Source of the DNA: Hahnella lacustris
Lineage (GTDB): Bacteria; Pseudomonadota; Gammaproteobacteria; Burkholderiales; Burkholderiaceae_A
NCBI GenBank assembly: GCA_965194655.1
Contig: OZ239148.1
Coordinates: 2,163,723-2,227,722, forward strand
Direction: 5' to 3'
DNA: 64,000 bases
The notes below the pieces were generated by a model. That model made no database searches. It was given only the letters and a program-made list of their open reading frames with translations, and had not been told where the DNA came from. Positions 7,898 to 15,319 of this stretch are shown piece by piece (positions within the stretch are counted from its first letter, which is position 1; each line of letters opens with the position of its first letter). The position numbers and the translations under genes are program-made.

Positions 7898-8944
7898 TCA
7901 ACCGATGGGGTTTCGAATCGCAATAAAATCGAGCACCCGCCCCCCCGGCTCTCGGTATTGGATGCGAACTGGATAGAAACGATCAGCGGGGTCGAGCCAG
8001 ATCTCAATTCGTCCTTGGCGCCTGAACTCAAAGGGGTCACTGCTGACTTTAATGGCACTGACCAGGATGCCCCCCGGAAGGACCAGTTCCTCCGGATCGC
8101 CAACCGTGAACGCCAAGGGCTTGATCTCACGATGGGTTGCCATGGGCAGAACGTGTCGCTGACCGGCGCCAAACTGCTCAGGGCGAGTCTGGGCAATGAA
8201 GGCGAGCTGAAACACCACGCTGAGTCGGTCTTGAAGGCCGGCTGGAAGGTAGATCCAGGGCGCGTCGGGGGTGAGCTGGGCCCCTCGGTCAGCATCGAAG
8301 CGGCTTTCTGATGCCCCTCGAAACGGGGTAAACTGTGAGTACCTTTTTGGTTTCAGGCCATATGGCGAGAGTGTTCCCTCACTTTTAAATCGCACATCGC
8401 CCGAAACGAGGGCAGACACCCAGCCAGTTGCTCGGGCGGTCAGTTCAATTTCGTAGCGATCCTGGCCGGGAAAGCTCAGCCGGATTTCACCCACGCCAAG
8501 GGGCTTTTCGCCCAGTGCGTACTCGCCCAGGAAGGCCTGAATCGCTAAGCCCCCCTCGGCAGGCAAGCTCTCACGCACAGGCGGCACTGGTTGGGAGGGG
8601 GGAGCCGCAGGAGGCGCTGAGAGTGGGGCTTCCCCTGCACCCGGCGCTGAGACTCCTCCCTGAATGCCGGAGGACTCGACATTGGCAGCTACTTCAGGCG
8701 CAAGAGCTGGCTCAGGCGGGGCCGGGTCAGCAGGCGCAGGGGGCGGGAGTGGAGGCGGGGGCGGGAGCCTGGGTCGCTCAATCAAGGTGACCAAGATGGG
8801 GGCGCGAAGACTTCGGTCCTCCACGTCACGGCCCGTGAAGTGATCGAGTCCGACGGCCAGCCACCAGTGGATCAAAAGTACGAGCGCAAGCCAAGGCCAC
8901 GCGCGAGGCCAACGCAGGGGCTTGCGACTCGGATTATTCGGCAT
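7898..8944 (-). CDS. DUF3108 domain protein with a membrane anchor and proline-rich linker
   Basis: Unknown function. The 348-residue product has a basic N-terminus, one hydrophobic segment near residues 14-34 (WPWLALVLLIHWWLAVG), then a long Pro/Ala linker at about residues 57-125. A C-terminal beta-rich domain from about residue 130 resembles DUF3108 (start GEYALGEKPLGVGEIRLSF). The layout of anchor, TonB-like proline spacer and periplasmic domain suggests a protein that spans the periplasm; this is inferred. Its start is only 11 bases from the start of phaM on the other strand, so the two probably share a promoter region. Confidence 0.8.
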   Translation of the reverse strand: MPNNPSRKPLRWPRAWPWLALVLLIHWWLAVGLDHFTGRDVEDRSLRAPILVTLIERPRLPPPPPLPPPAPADPAPPEPALAPEVAANVESSGIQGGVSAPGAGEAPLSAPPAAPPSQPVPPVRESLPAEGGLAIQAFLGEYALGEKPLGVGEIRLSFPGQDRYEIELTARATGWVSALVSGDVRFKSEGTLSPYGLKPKRYSQFTPFRGASESRFDADRGAQLTPDAPWIYLPAGLQDRLSVVFQLAFIAQTRPEQFGAGQRHVLPMATHREIKPLAFTVGDPEELVLPGGILVSAIKVSSDPFEFRRQGRIEIWLDPADRFYPVRIQYREPGGRVLDFIAIRNPIG

Positions 8945-8955
8945 ACACTCTCATC

Positions 8956-9510
8956 ATGCAGAATCCTTCTGATCCCTTTGCCTTCATGCGCAACCAGTGG
9001 TCAGGCCTCGGGAGTGGCTTTCAGTTCCCTCACCAGACCCTGCCTCCAACCAACCTCGAAGACCTCGATCGGCGCATCGCGGACCTCAAAACAGTCGAAC
9101 AGTGGCTCACACTCAATCTCAACATTCTGAAGACGACCATACAGGGCCTTGAAATTCAGCGAGGCACCCTGGCCGCGGTTCAGTCCTTCCAAGATGCCAT
9201 GGGGCAGTTTGGGCAGCGTGACAAAACACCGTCCTCAAGCGGGGAATCTGACGAGGAATCGTCCAAGCCGACCAGCGCTGCGGCAGAACAAGCCCGTCAG
9301 CAGGCGACCGCCTGGTGGGACTCCATGCAAGGTCAGTTCAACCAGCTCGTGCAGCAGGCCCAGTCCATGACTCAGGCCACCGCCCAGGCTGCAGATGCGG
9401 CCGTGAGGGCCAGCGCTCCGTCAGCCCCAAGCCGGGCAAAGTCTGCAAAAAAACCACCCGCTAAATCTCCTCCAGCCGCGCGAGCAAGGCGTCGGTCCAA
9501 GCCAGAATAG
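8956..9510 (+). CDS. phaM: PhaM-like polyhydroxyalkanoate granule regulatory protein
   Basis: PhaM binds and activates PHA synthase and tethers PHB granules to the nucleoid in Ralstonia. The 184-residue product starts MQNPSDPFAFMRNQWSGLG, has the family core LEDLDRRIADLKTVEQWLTL at about residues 35-54 with a predicted coiled coil, and ends in a Lys/Ala/Pro-rich basic tail (AKSAKKPPAKSPPAARARRR) like the DNA-binding tail of known PhaM. No PHA synthase gene is in the window. The last 50 bases overlap the 3' end of the convergent photolyase gene. Confidence 0.85.
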   Translation: MQNPSDPFAFMRNQWSGLGSGFQFPHQTLPPTNLEDLDRRIADLKTVEQWLTLNLNILKTTIQGLEIQRGTLAAVQSFQDAMGQFGQRDKTPSSSGESDEESSKPTSAAAEQARQQATAWWDSMQGQFNQLVQQAQSMTQATAQAADAAVRASAPSAPSRAKSAKKPPAKSPPAARARRRSKPE

Positions 9511-11020
9511 CGGCCTGCTCGGACTCTGAGAGGCGCTCACCCTGCTTCGCCATCAGGGCCGTTCTCGGATTTCCCCTCAGCCGGTCTCGGTGCAGAAGAA
9601 CAAACCGCCAATAGAGGCTGGTGATGGGGCAAGCCTGAGGTCCGGTGCGCTGCTTGGGGTCGTAGCGACAGCCTCGGCAGTAATTGCTCATCTTGTTGAT
9701 GTATGCCCCAGAGGCCAGGTAAGGCTTGCTCGTGAATCGTCCAGCGTTGGCATAAAGCGCCATGCCCACCACATTGGGACGCTCCACCCAGTCCACTGCG
9801 TCGACATAAACGGCATGAAACCAATCTGAGAGCGCCTGAGGGCGAATGCCGGCCAAGAGCCCAAACAAGCCGGTGACCATCAGACGCTGAATGTGGTGCG
9901 CATAGCCATAAGTCAGAGTCTGTTCAATAACCTGTGCCTGACAGGCCATCTGCGTCTGACCCGTCCAAAACCAACCAGGAAGGTCTTGGGCCGCGCCCAG
10001 TCCGTTGGCCTCGGCCAGTCCCGGCATTTCAAGCCAATACACCCCTCTGATGAACTCCCGCCAGCCCAGCACCTGTCGAATGAAGCCCTCCACACTTGGC
10101 AGGTCAGCTCGGCCTTGCGCATAGGCGTCCAGCGCGCGATCGATCACCTCTTTGGGCTCAATGAGGTGGAGATTCAGGCTCGATGAGATCAGGGCGTGCC
10201 AACCGAATGGCATCTGCGTCCACATGGCGTCTTGATGGGGGCCAAACCCCTGAAGGCGGTGCTCCAGAAAGTCCTCCAGGGCGACCAGTGCCTGTGCCCT
10301 CGTCACCGGCCAGCGAAAATGCGCAAGAGAGCCGGGGTTCTGAGGCAAGGCCTCCAGCACCTCCTGCATCACAGCGCGCGTCATTTCATCAGGCTCAAAC
10401 GCGATGGGGGTCGGCAAGGCTTGTGGTCCCTGCTGACCAAAGGCCTGCCGATTCTCAGCGTCGAAGTTCCACTGGCCTCCCTCGGGCTCACCATCAGCGC
10501 CCAGAAGAATCGAATGCCGTCTTCGCATGAATCGATAGAAATGCTCCATGCGAAGCTGCTTTCTGCCATGCGCCCACGCGGCATAATCCGCACGTGACAT
10601 CAAGAAGTGGGGGTCCTCTCGCCACTGAAGCCGAACGCCGCAGGCCTGACAGGCCTGCTCAATCTCCCGGGTGAGCCTGAGGTCACCGGTCTCCACACAC
10701 CAGAGTTCCTCAGTGGGATGGGAACCAAGCCAGGCCGCAAGCCGGTCCCCAAAACGGGGCGCCGCTTGGTAAAGGGGGTCTTGTAGGCGGATGTAGTCTA
10801 CGGAGAGCCCTTGAGACTGCCAGCTTGCGGCAGCGTGGCGCATAGCCGACAAAAAGAGCACGGTTCTCGAGAGGTGACTGGGCACATGGGTCGACTCTCC
10901 AGGGGCTTCAATCATCAACAGGGGTAGATCATCGGATCCTGCGGGAAGTAAAGCGGGGCGATGACCGAGCTGGTCTCCCAACACAAGCCCCAAGCATGGG
11001 TGACGGGCAGCGGAGGTCAT
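9461..11020 (-). CDS. Deoxyribodipyrimidine photolyase-related protein (FeS cluster cryptochrome/photolyase, PhrB type)
   Basis: Light-driven flavoprotein, probably a (6-4) photolyase of the prokaryotic FeS-BCP family. The N-terminal Rossmann domain (LGLVLGDQLGHRPALLP) is followed by the helical FAD domain. Four cysteines at residues 360, 448, 451 and 464 have the same spacing as the 4Fe-4S ligands of Agrobacterium PhrB (350, 438, 441, 454). I choose the ATG at 11020, which overlaps the DUF2256 stop as ATGA and gives 519 residues; an upstream ATG at 11050 is possible. It is the last gene of the litR-DUF2256-photolyase operon. Confidence 0.92.
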   Translation of the reverse strand: MTSAARHPCLGLVLGDQLGHRPALLPAGSDDLPLLMIEAPGESTHVPSHLSRTVLFLSAMRHAAASWQSQGLSVDYIRLQDPLYQAAPRFGDRLAAWLGSHPTEELWCVETGDLRLTREIEQACQACGVRLQWREDPHFLMSRADYAAWAHGRKQLRMEHFYRFMRRRHSILLGADGEPEGGQWNFDAENRQAFGQQGPQALPTPIAFEPDEMTRAVMQEVLEALPQNPGSLAHFRWPVTRAQALVALEDFLEHRLQGFGPHQDAMWTQMPFGWHALISSSLNLHLIEPKEVIDRALDAYAQGRADLPSVEGFIRQVLGWREFIRGVYWLEMPGLAEANGLGAAQDLPGWFWTGQTQMACQAQVIEQTLTYGYAHHIQRLMVTGLFGLLAGIRPQALSDWFHAVYVDAVDWVERPNVVGMALYANAGRFTSKPYLASGAYINKMSNYCRGCRYDPKQRTGPQACPITSLYWRFVLLHRDRLRGNPRTALMAKQGERLSESEQAAILAWTDALLARLEEI

Positions 11021-11187
11021 GGTGCGACGGGACGCTTCTCGCGTCGGCATCGATCAGAGCAGTAGCGAACCTCCTCCCAGTTCTTGGCCCAGCTCTTGCG
11101 CCAAGTCATGGGTCTACCGCAGGACTGGCAAGGCTTAGAAGGGAGACTGGCTTTGTTGCCGCGAAATCCCTTGGGATCAGGCGGCAT
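11017..11187 (-). CDS. DUF2256 zinc-ribbon-like small protein
   Basis: Small protein of 56 residues with two Cys pairs, CQSCGRP and YCSDRC, spaced to bind a metal, and a conserved WRKSWAKNWEEVRYC core. DUF2256 genes frequently neighbour photolyase/cryptochrome genes; the molecular role is not known to me. The chosen ATG at 11187 overlaps the end of the regulator gene by 11 bases, and the stop overlaps the photolyase start (ATGA), so it is translationally locked between them. A longer frame from 11235 is less likely because it would sit deep in the regulator gene. Confidence 0.85.
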   Translation of the reverse strand: MPPDPKGFRGNKASLPSKPCQSCGRPMTWRKSWAKNWEEVRYCSDRCRREKRPVAP

Positions 11188-12103
11188 GGGCTCGACGCCA
11201 GTCGGCCAAAGCCTGGGACAGGTCGTCGAGCTCAACAGTCACTTCCACTCCGGCCGGCGCTCGACGCAGCAGCGCAGAGCACCGACCCCCCGCCCAGATT
11301 CGAACCGTTGCCGGCACCTTCTGACGGAGTTCGAAGAGACCCTCAGCCACCGCGGTGGGATTCATGTTCTGGGAGAAGGAGAGGGCAATGATGTCAATGG
11401 ACTGGGACTGAGCCGCCAGTGCGATGTCGAGGATAGGGGTCTGGACGCCCAGGCTCACACACCGGCAGCCCTCGAGCGCGAGGAGCGCCTCCACCATCAG
11501 AAGACCCATGCCATGCGGCTCACCAGGAAAGGTGGTGAGCAGCACCTTCGGCCGACGGGGGGAATGCGGAATGGTGCTGATCGCATTGCGCAGGATGACC
11601 TGCATGGACTCCGTAAAGAGGTGTTCTTCGTAGATCTCCAGCTGTCCACGCGCCCAGCTCTCGCCCACCCGCTGCGTGAGAGGAGCCACGATCTCGGTCA
11701 CGAATGGGGCGAGACCCATGCGCAGGACCCTCTGACCGAGCTCTCTGCGAAGCTCATCGACTTGATGTTTGCGGATGAGCACCATGAGGCTGTCGAGGTC
11801 AGCCGACTGCTCCTTTGACTCTCGGCCTGCTGCGCTGGGGAGCCGATCGGCCAGGGCCTGAAGCTCTTCTTGCGAGAGGCCCATGATCTTTCCAGGTCGG
11901 TGTCCGGCATCCATCAGCCGACGAATGGCTCGCAGGCGATCCACCTGGTCCATGGGGTAGATCCGCTCCCCAAACTGGTCACGCTGAGGAATGGGAAACC
12001 CGTACCGCCGCTCCCAGACCCGGAGGGTGTCCTTGGACAAACCGGTATCTCGCTCAACTGCTGCGATGCTCAGAAAGACGGGGGGCTTGACCGCTTGGTC
12101 CAT
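11177..12103 (-). CDS. litR: MerR-family regulator with B12-binding domain (LitR/CarH-type photoreceptor)
   Basis: Probable light-sensing repressor. Residues 10-80 form a MerR winged helix (SIAAVERDTGLSKDTLRVWE, RRYGFP). From about residue 100 comes a cap plus cobalamin-binding domain with the W-x9-EH signature (W150, E160, H161) and the base-off motif EPHGMG (H197 as lower ligand). In CarH, adenosylcobalamin holds a DNA-bound tetramer that light breaks apart. The residue after Trp, a His that takes the second cobalt site in Thermus CarH, is Ala151 here. I use the ATG at 12103 (308 residues); the frame extends further upstream, but into the operator region. Confidence 0.88.
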   Translation of the reverse strand: MDQAVKPPVFLSIAAVERDTGLSKDTLRVWERRYGFPIPQRDQFGERIYPMDQVDRLRAIRRLMDAGHRPGKIMGLSQEELQALADRLPSAAGRESKEQSADLDSLMVLIRKHQVDELRRELGQRVLRMGLAPFVTEIVAPLTQRVGESWARGQLEIYEEHLFTESMQVILRNAISTIPHSPRRPKVLLTTFPGEPHGMGLLMVEALLALEGCRCVSLGVQTPILDIALAAQSQSIDIIALSFSQNMNPTAVAEGLFELRQKVPATVRIWAGGRCSALLRRAPAGVEVTVELDDLSQALADWRRAHAA

Positions 12104-12124
12104 GTGGCTCAGAAATAACCTTAG

Positions 12125-12139
12125 TTTGTCGTGGACAAA
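12125..12139. promoter_or_regulatory. Candidate regulator operator 1 (perfect 6-3-6 inverted repeat)
   Basis: TTTGTC-GTG-GACAAA is a perfect inverted repeat three bases upstream of the -35 box of the plus-strand operon and 22 bases upstream of the regulator's own start codon. The form fits a dimeric MerR-type regulator. Assignment to the neighbouring LitR-like protein is inferred from position. Confidence 0.6.
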
Positions 12140-12142
12140 TGT

Positions 12143-12171
12143 TTGACGGTGGGAACTGCTGTGCTTAGTAT
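12143..12171 (+). promoter_or_regulatory. Promoter of the photoprotection/lipid operon
   Basis: TTGACG (12143-12148), a 17-base spacer and TAGTAT (12166-12171) make a sigma70-like promoter, with the start expected near 12178. It lies between two matching dyads, so a regulator bound to both could occlude or loop it. Confidence 0.6.
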
Positions 12172-12187
12172 AAGAGCCAATCGTACC

Positions 12188-12202
12188 GTTGACTAGGACA
12201 AA
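12188..12202. promoter_or_regulatory. Candidate regulator operator 2
   Basis: GTTGAC-TAG-GACAAA keeps the right half-site of operator 1 exactly and 4 of 6 bases of the left half, with the same three-base spacer. It lies just downstream of the predicted transcription start. Centre-to-centre distance from operator 1 is 63 bases, six helical turns. Confidence 0.5.
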
Positions 12203-12222
12203 ACCCTTTTCTGACTGAGACC

Positions 12223-12516
12223 ATGTCAACCCCACCTTCTACCCGCCCTCATCCCGCAGCGTTGCGACCCTTCTGGCCCTGGACATCGATTCTTTTCTTG
12301 ATGGGCCTGATGGTCTGGTGGCCGGCGTTTGCGTTCGCCCTGTCAACGACACCTGCGGCGACGCCGTTCTCCGCATCCCAGGGGCCCTCCTCCACCCAGA
12401 CTCGAACAGAGTTTGAGCTGATTCGGCTTCACCGAGAGTCCACCTTGACCGGCATGGCGCTTCTCACCGCGCAGCCGAGTCTGAATGGCCCCACATCTTC
12501 CAAGGACTCTCCATGA
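12223..12516 (+). CDS. Small exported or membrane protein of unknown function, first gene of the operon
   Basis: Not recognised. The 97-residue product has a hydrophobic segment near residues 20-40 (SILFLMGLMVWWPAFAFALS) that could be a signal peptide cleaved after AFA or an anchor, followed by a Ser/Thr/Pro-rich tail. Its stop overlaps the glutathione peroxidase start (ATGA), which suggests real translation and coupling. The ribosome-binding site is weak. It could be a coupling leader rather than a functional protein. Confidence 0.55.
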   Translation: MSTPPSTRPHPAALRPFWPWTSILFLMGLMVWWPAFAFALSTTPAATPFSASQGPSSTQTRTEFELIRLHRESTLTGMALLTAQPSLNGPTSSKDSP

Positions 12517-13103
12517 ACGTGATTTCCGTCTCTCGCCAGCCCGCACTGCTCCTGGGCCTCATGCTCATGTTCATGCTGTTTTGGGCTTTTCCTGCAAAGG
12601 CGAGCAGTTGCCCAAATCTGCTGAATCAGTCTTTCCCTCGGCTGCAAGACGACACGCAGCAATCTCTCTGTCAATATGCGGGTCGAGTTGTTCTGATCGT
12701 CAATACGGCCAGCTATTGTGGTTTTACCAGCCAGTACGAAGGCCTTGAAAAGCTCTACAGCCAACGCAAAGACCAAGGGCTCGTGGTCCTGGGTTTTCCT
12801 TCCAACGATTTCAGCCAAGAACCGGGTACCAATCAGGAGATCGCCGCCTTCTGCACCAACACGTTTGCGGTGAAGTTTCCGATGTTTGCCAAGACCACGG
12901 TGAAAGGCCCGAAAGCCAATCCCCTGTTTGCGGAATTGGCGCGCCTGGCAGAGCCTCCAGGCTGGAATTTCCATAAGTATTTGATCGGCCGAGATGGCCG
13001 TCTGATCGGGAGCTATTCCAGCATGGTGGGTCCGCAGAGCGGCAGCCTCAAGCGTGACCTCGACCGCGCACTTGCAGCACCACCTATTGCTCGCGCCCCC
13101 TGA
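12513..13103 (+). CDS. Glutathione peroxidase, exported
   Basis: Thiol peroxidase that reduces hydrogen peroxide or lipid hydroperoxides. A signal peptide (PALLLGLMLMFMLFWAFPAKA) occupies about residues 9-29, so the enzyme is probably periplasmic or membrane-tethered. The catalytic Cys lies in NTASYCGFTSQYEGLEKLY, with the partner motifs LGFPSNDFSQEPG and WNFHKYLIGRDG. Total length is 196 residues; the domain is the common single-Cys bacterial form (Cys in place of selenocysteine). Its place in the operon suits removal of lipid peroxides formed under light. Confidence 0.92.
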   Translation: MNVISVSRQPALLLGLMLMFMLFWAFPAKASSCPNLLNQSFPRLQDDTQQSLCQYAGRVVLIVNTASYCGFTSQYEGLEKLYSQRKDQGLVVLGFPSNDFSQEPGTNQEIAAFCTNTFAVKFPMFAKTTVKGPKANPLFAELARLAEPPGWNFHKYLIGRDGRLIGSYSSMVGPQSGSLKRDLDRALAAPPIARAP

Positions 13104-13151
13104 GCCGGGCCTCTGCCCCACCGGCCTCTATTCTTTGTAAAGGATCCAGTC

Positions 13152-13967
13152 ATGAACGCCCCCGATAAGTTCGCCACCGAATTACTGCCTGATGTGCAAT
13201 CGTCGATCGACCAACGCCGACTCCCGATCCAGCGAGTCGGGATTAAGTCCATGCGCCATCCGGTGCACGTTGCCACCCCCATGGGGCCTCAGCCCACCGT
13301 CGCAACCGTCGACATGATGGTGTCCCTCCCTGCAGAGGCCAAAGGCACCCACATGTCCCGGTTCATCGAGGTCTTTCAATCCCATGAGCTGCCCCTGAGC
13401 CTGCATTCCATGGAGTCCATGATGAAGGCGATGCTCGAGCGACTTGAAGCGGCCGATGGCTATATTCGAGTGACAGCGCCTTATTTTGTGCGCAAAACCG
13501 CTCCGGTCTCTGGTGTGGCCTCACTTATGGACTACGAGGTGACATGGGAGGCCCAACATCGCCTTGGCCGAACTCAGGTCACACTCGAAGTGGTGGTTCC
13601 GGTGACCAGCCTCTGCCCCTGCTCCAAGAACATCTCCGACTATGGGGCACACAACCAGCGCTCTCATGTCACCCTGAGTGTCGACTTGTCCGAACCCAAG
13701 GCACCAGAGTGGCTCATTGGAATCGCGGAATCAGCAGCCTCATGCGAGCTGTGGGGCCTGCTCAAGCGCCCCGATGAGAAGTACGTCACCGAACGGGCCT
13801 ATGACAACCCCAAATTCGTCGAGGACCTGGTCCGCGATGTCGCCACTGCCCTGATTCAAGACCCCAGTGTGCTCGGCTTCTCCGCGGCTTCTGAGAATTT
13901 TGAATCGATCCACAACCATTCGGCTTATGCTCGCATCGACCACGGCACCCGCGCCCTCGGACAGTAA
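13152..13967 (+). CDS. folE2: GTP cyclohydrolase FolE2 (type IB)
   Basis: Converts GTP to dihydroneopterin triphosphate, the first step of folate and pterin synthesis. The 271-residue protein contains the FolE2 hallmark LCPCSKNISDYGAHNQRSHV around residue 155 and a C-terminal FESIHNHSAYA segment. FolE2 differs from FolE in metal use and in some bacteria replaces it under zinc limitation. It is 48 bases downstream of the peroxidase and 2 bases upstream of the FAD enzyme. Its place in a putative light-induced operon suggests extra pterin demand, for example for photoenzyme or hydroxylase cofactors; this is inference. Confidence 0.95.
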   Translation: MNAPDKFATELLPDVQSSIDQRRLPIQRVGIKSMRHPVHVATPMGPQPTVATVDMMVSLPAEAKGTHMSRFIEVFQSHELPLSLHSMESMMKAMLERLEAADGYIRVTAPYFVRKTAPVSGVASLMDYEVTWEAQHRLGRTQVTLEVVVPVTSLCPCSKNISDYGAHNQRSHVTLSVDLSEPKAPEWLIGIAESAASCELWGLLKRPDEKYVTERAYDNPKFVEDLVRDVATALIQDPSVLGFSAASENFESIHNHSAYARIDHGTRALGQ

Positions 13968-13969
13968 AT

Positions 13970-15319
13970 ATGCATAGACCCCATGTCGTGATTGTGGGCA
14001 GCGGAATCTCGGGGCTCTCGGCCACATGGCATCTGAGGAAGACGGCAAGGGTGACCGTATTGGAGGCACAGGGGCGCCTCGGTGGGCACACCCACACACG
14101 CGTGATCAGCCTGGATGGCCGGCAAGGGCCGGTCGACACCGGTTTTATCGTATTCAATGACCGGACCTACCCCGAGCTGCTCGCCTGGTTTGAGGCGCTG
14201 AACGTGCCAAGCCATCCAGCGGATATGTCACTCAGTGTCTCCGCTGATGAATCTCGGCTTGAATGGTGTGGCAGAAACTTGCGCACCGTGTTTGCGCAAC
14301 CGAAGAATCTCTTTTCAGGTCGTTTCTGGCGCATGCTCTCAGATATCCTGAGGTTCAATCGTGAGGCCACAGACCTGCTGCATCGTGCGGAGCAAGGCCG
14401 GGGAGATCCCAGGTCCCTCGGGGAGGTCTTAGACGACCTCAAGCTCAGTGCGGCTTTCGAATCCCTCTATTTGCTCCCAATGGCCGGCGCAATCTGGTCC
14501 TGTCCGCTCGAACAGATGCGCGAGATGCCGTTTTTGAGTTTTGCTCGATTCTGCGTCAACCATGGGCTGCTTCAGATTTTCAATCGCCCGCAGTGGAGAA
14601 GCGTCAGGGGCGGAAGTCACACCTACATCGAACAACTCCAGGCTCGTCTACATACAGAGTCGGCACCAGTGGAGTTCAAGACTCACCATGAAGTCACAAG
14701 CCTCGCCCCTGCCCGGGATGACCGTGGACCAGTGGTTTACGGCCACGACCATCGACGCCAGTCGGACTTCTCGCTGGAGGCCGACGCAGTGATTTTGGCC
14801 GGCCACACGGACCAGTCCGCACGGGTGTTGGCCGAGTATGAGCACCCGGCGCAGCCCTGGCTCGCACAGTTCCAATACCAGGCGAATACGGCCTACCTGC
14901 ACACAGACCAGAGCCTCATGCCACGTCACCGAGCGGCCTGGGCAGCGTGGAACGTTCGTGCGGATGCCCCGGGCCAAGAGGTCTCTGTGACCTACTGGAT
15001 GAATCAGCTGCAAGACCTCGCCTTCGAGCGTCCGGTGCTGGTGAGTCTCAATCCCAGCCAAGCGCCAAAACCCGAGTCCGTGCTTGAAACCATCCAATAC
15101 AGCCATCCGGTCTTCGACCAGGCTGCCCAAGCAAGTGTGAAGGCCCTCCAAAACCTACAGGGCGAAGGTGGTGTCTGGCTTGCTGGCGCCTGGACTGGAT
15201 ACGGATTTCACGAGGACGGTTTCCGTTCGGGCCGCATGGCAGCCCAGGGACTCCTGCGTCAGCTCGAGCGTCGCGCCCAGGGATCTCGGCCAGACTCTGT
15301 CTCGCTCCATGCCGCCTGA
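13970..15319 (+). CDS. FAD-dependent oxidoreductase (flavin amine-oxidase-like)
   Basis: NAD(P)-binding Rossmann/FAD protein of 449 residues. The N-terminus VVIVGSGISGLSATWHL is the dinucleotide-binding GxGxxG loop, followed by E and the GG doublet in LEAQGRLGGHTHT. The C-terminus has the FAD-contact segment LAGAWTGYGFHEDGFRSG. This family is repeatedly found beside DUF1365 and a CFA-synthase-like enzyme, as here. A relative is annotated as a lipid-modifying flavoprotein in Rhodobacter, but the substrate is not established from this sequence. Its stop overlaps the DUF1365 start by 11 bases. Confidence 0.9.
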   Translation: MHRPHVVIVGSGISGLSATWHLRKTARVTVLEAQGRLGGHTHTRVISLDGRQGPVDTGFIVFNDRTYPELLAWFEALNVPSHPADMSLSVSADESRLEWCGRNLRTVFAQPKNLFSGRFWRMLSDILRFNREATDLLHRAEQGRGDPRSLGEVLDDLKLSAAFESLYLLPMAGAIWSCPLEQMREMPFLSFARFCVNHGLLQIFNRPQWRSVRGGSHTYIEQLQARLHTESAPVEFKTHHEVTSLAPARDDRGPVVYGHDHRRQSDFSLEADAVILAGHTDQSARVLAEYEHPAQPWLAQFQYQANTAYLHTDQSLMPRHRAAWAAWNVRADAPGQEVSVTYWMNQLQDLAFERPVLVSLNPSQAPKPESVLETIQYSHPVFDQAAQASVKALQNLQGEGGVWLAGAWTGYGFHEDGFRSGRMAAQGLLRQLERRAQGSRPDSVSLHAA

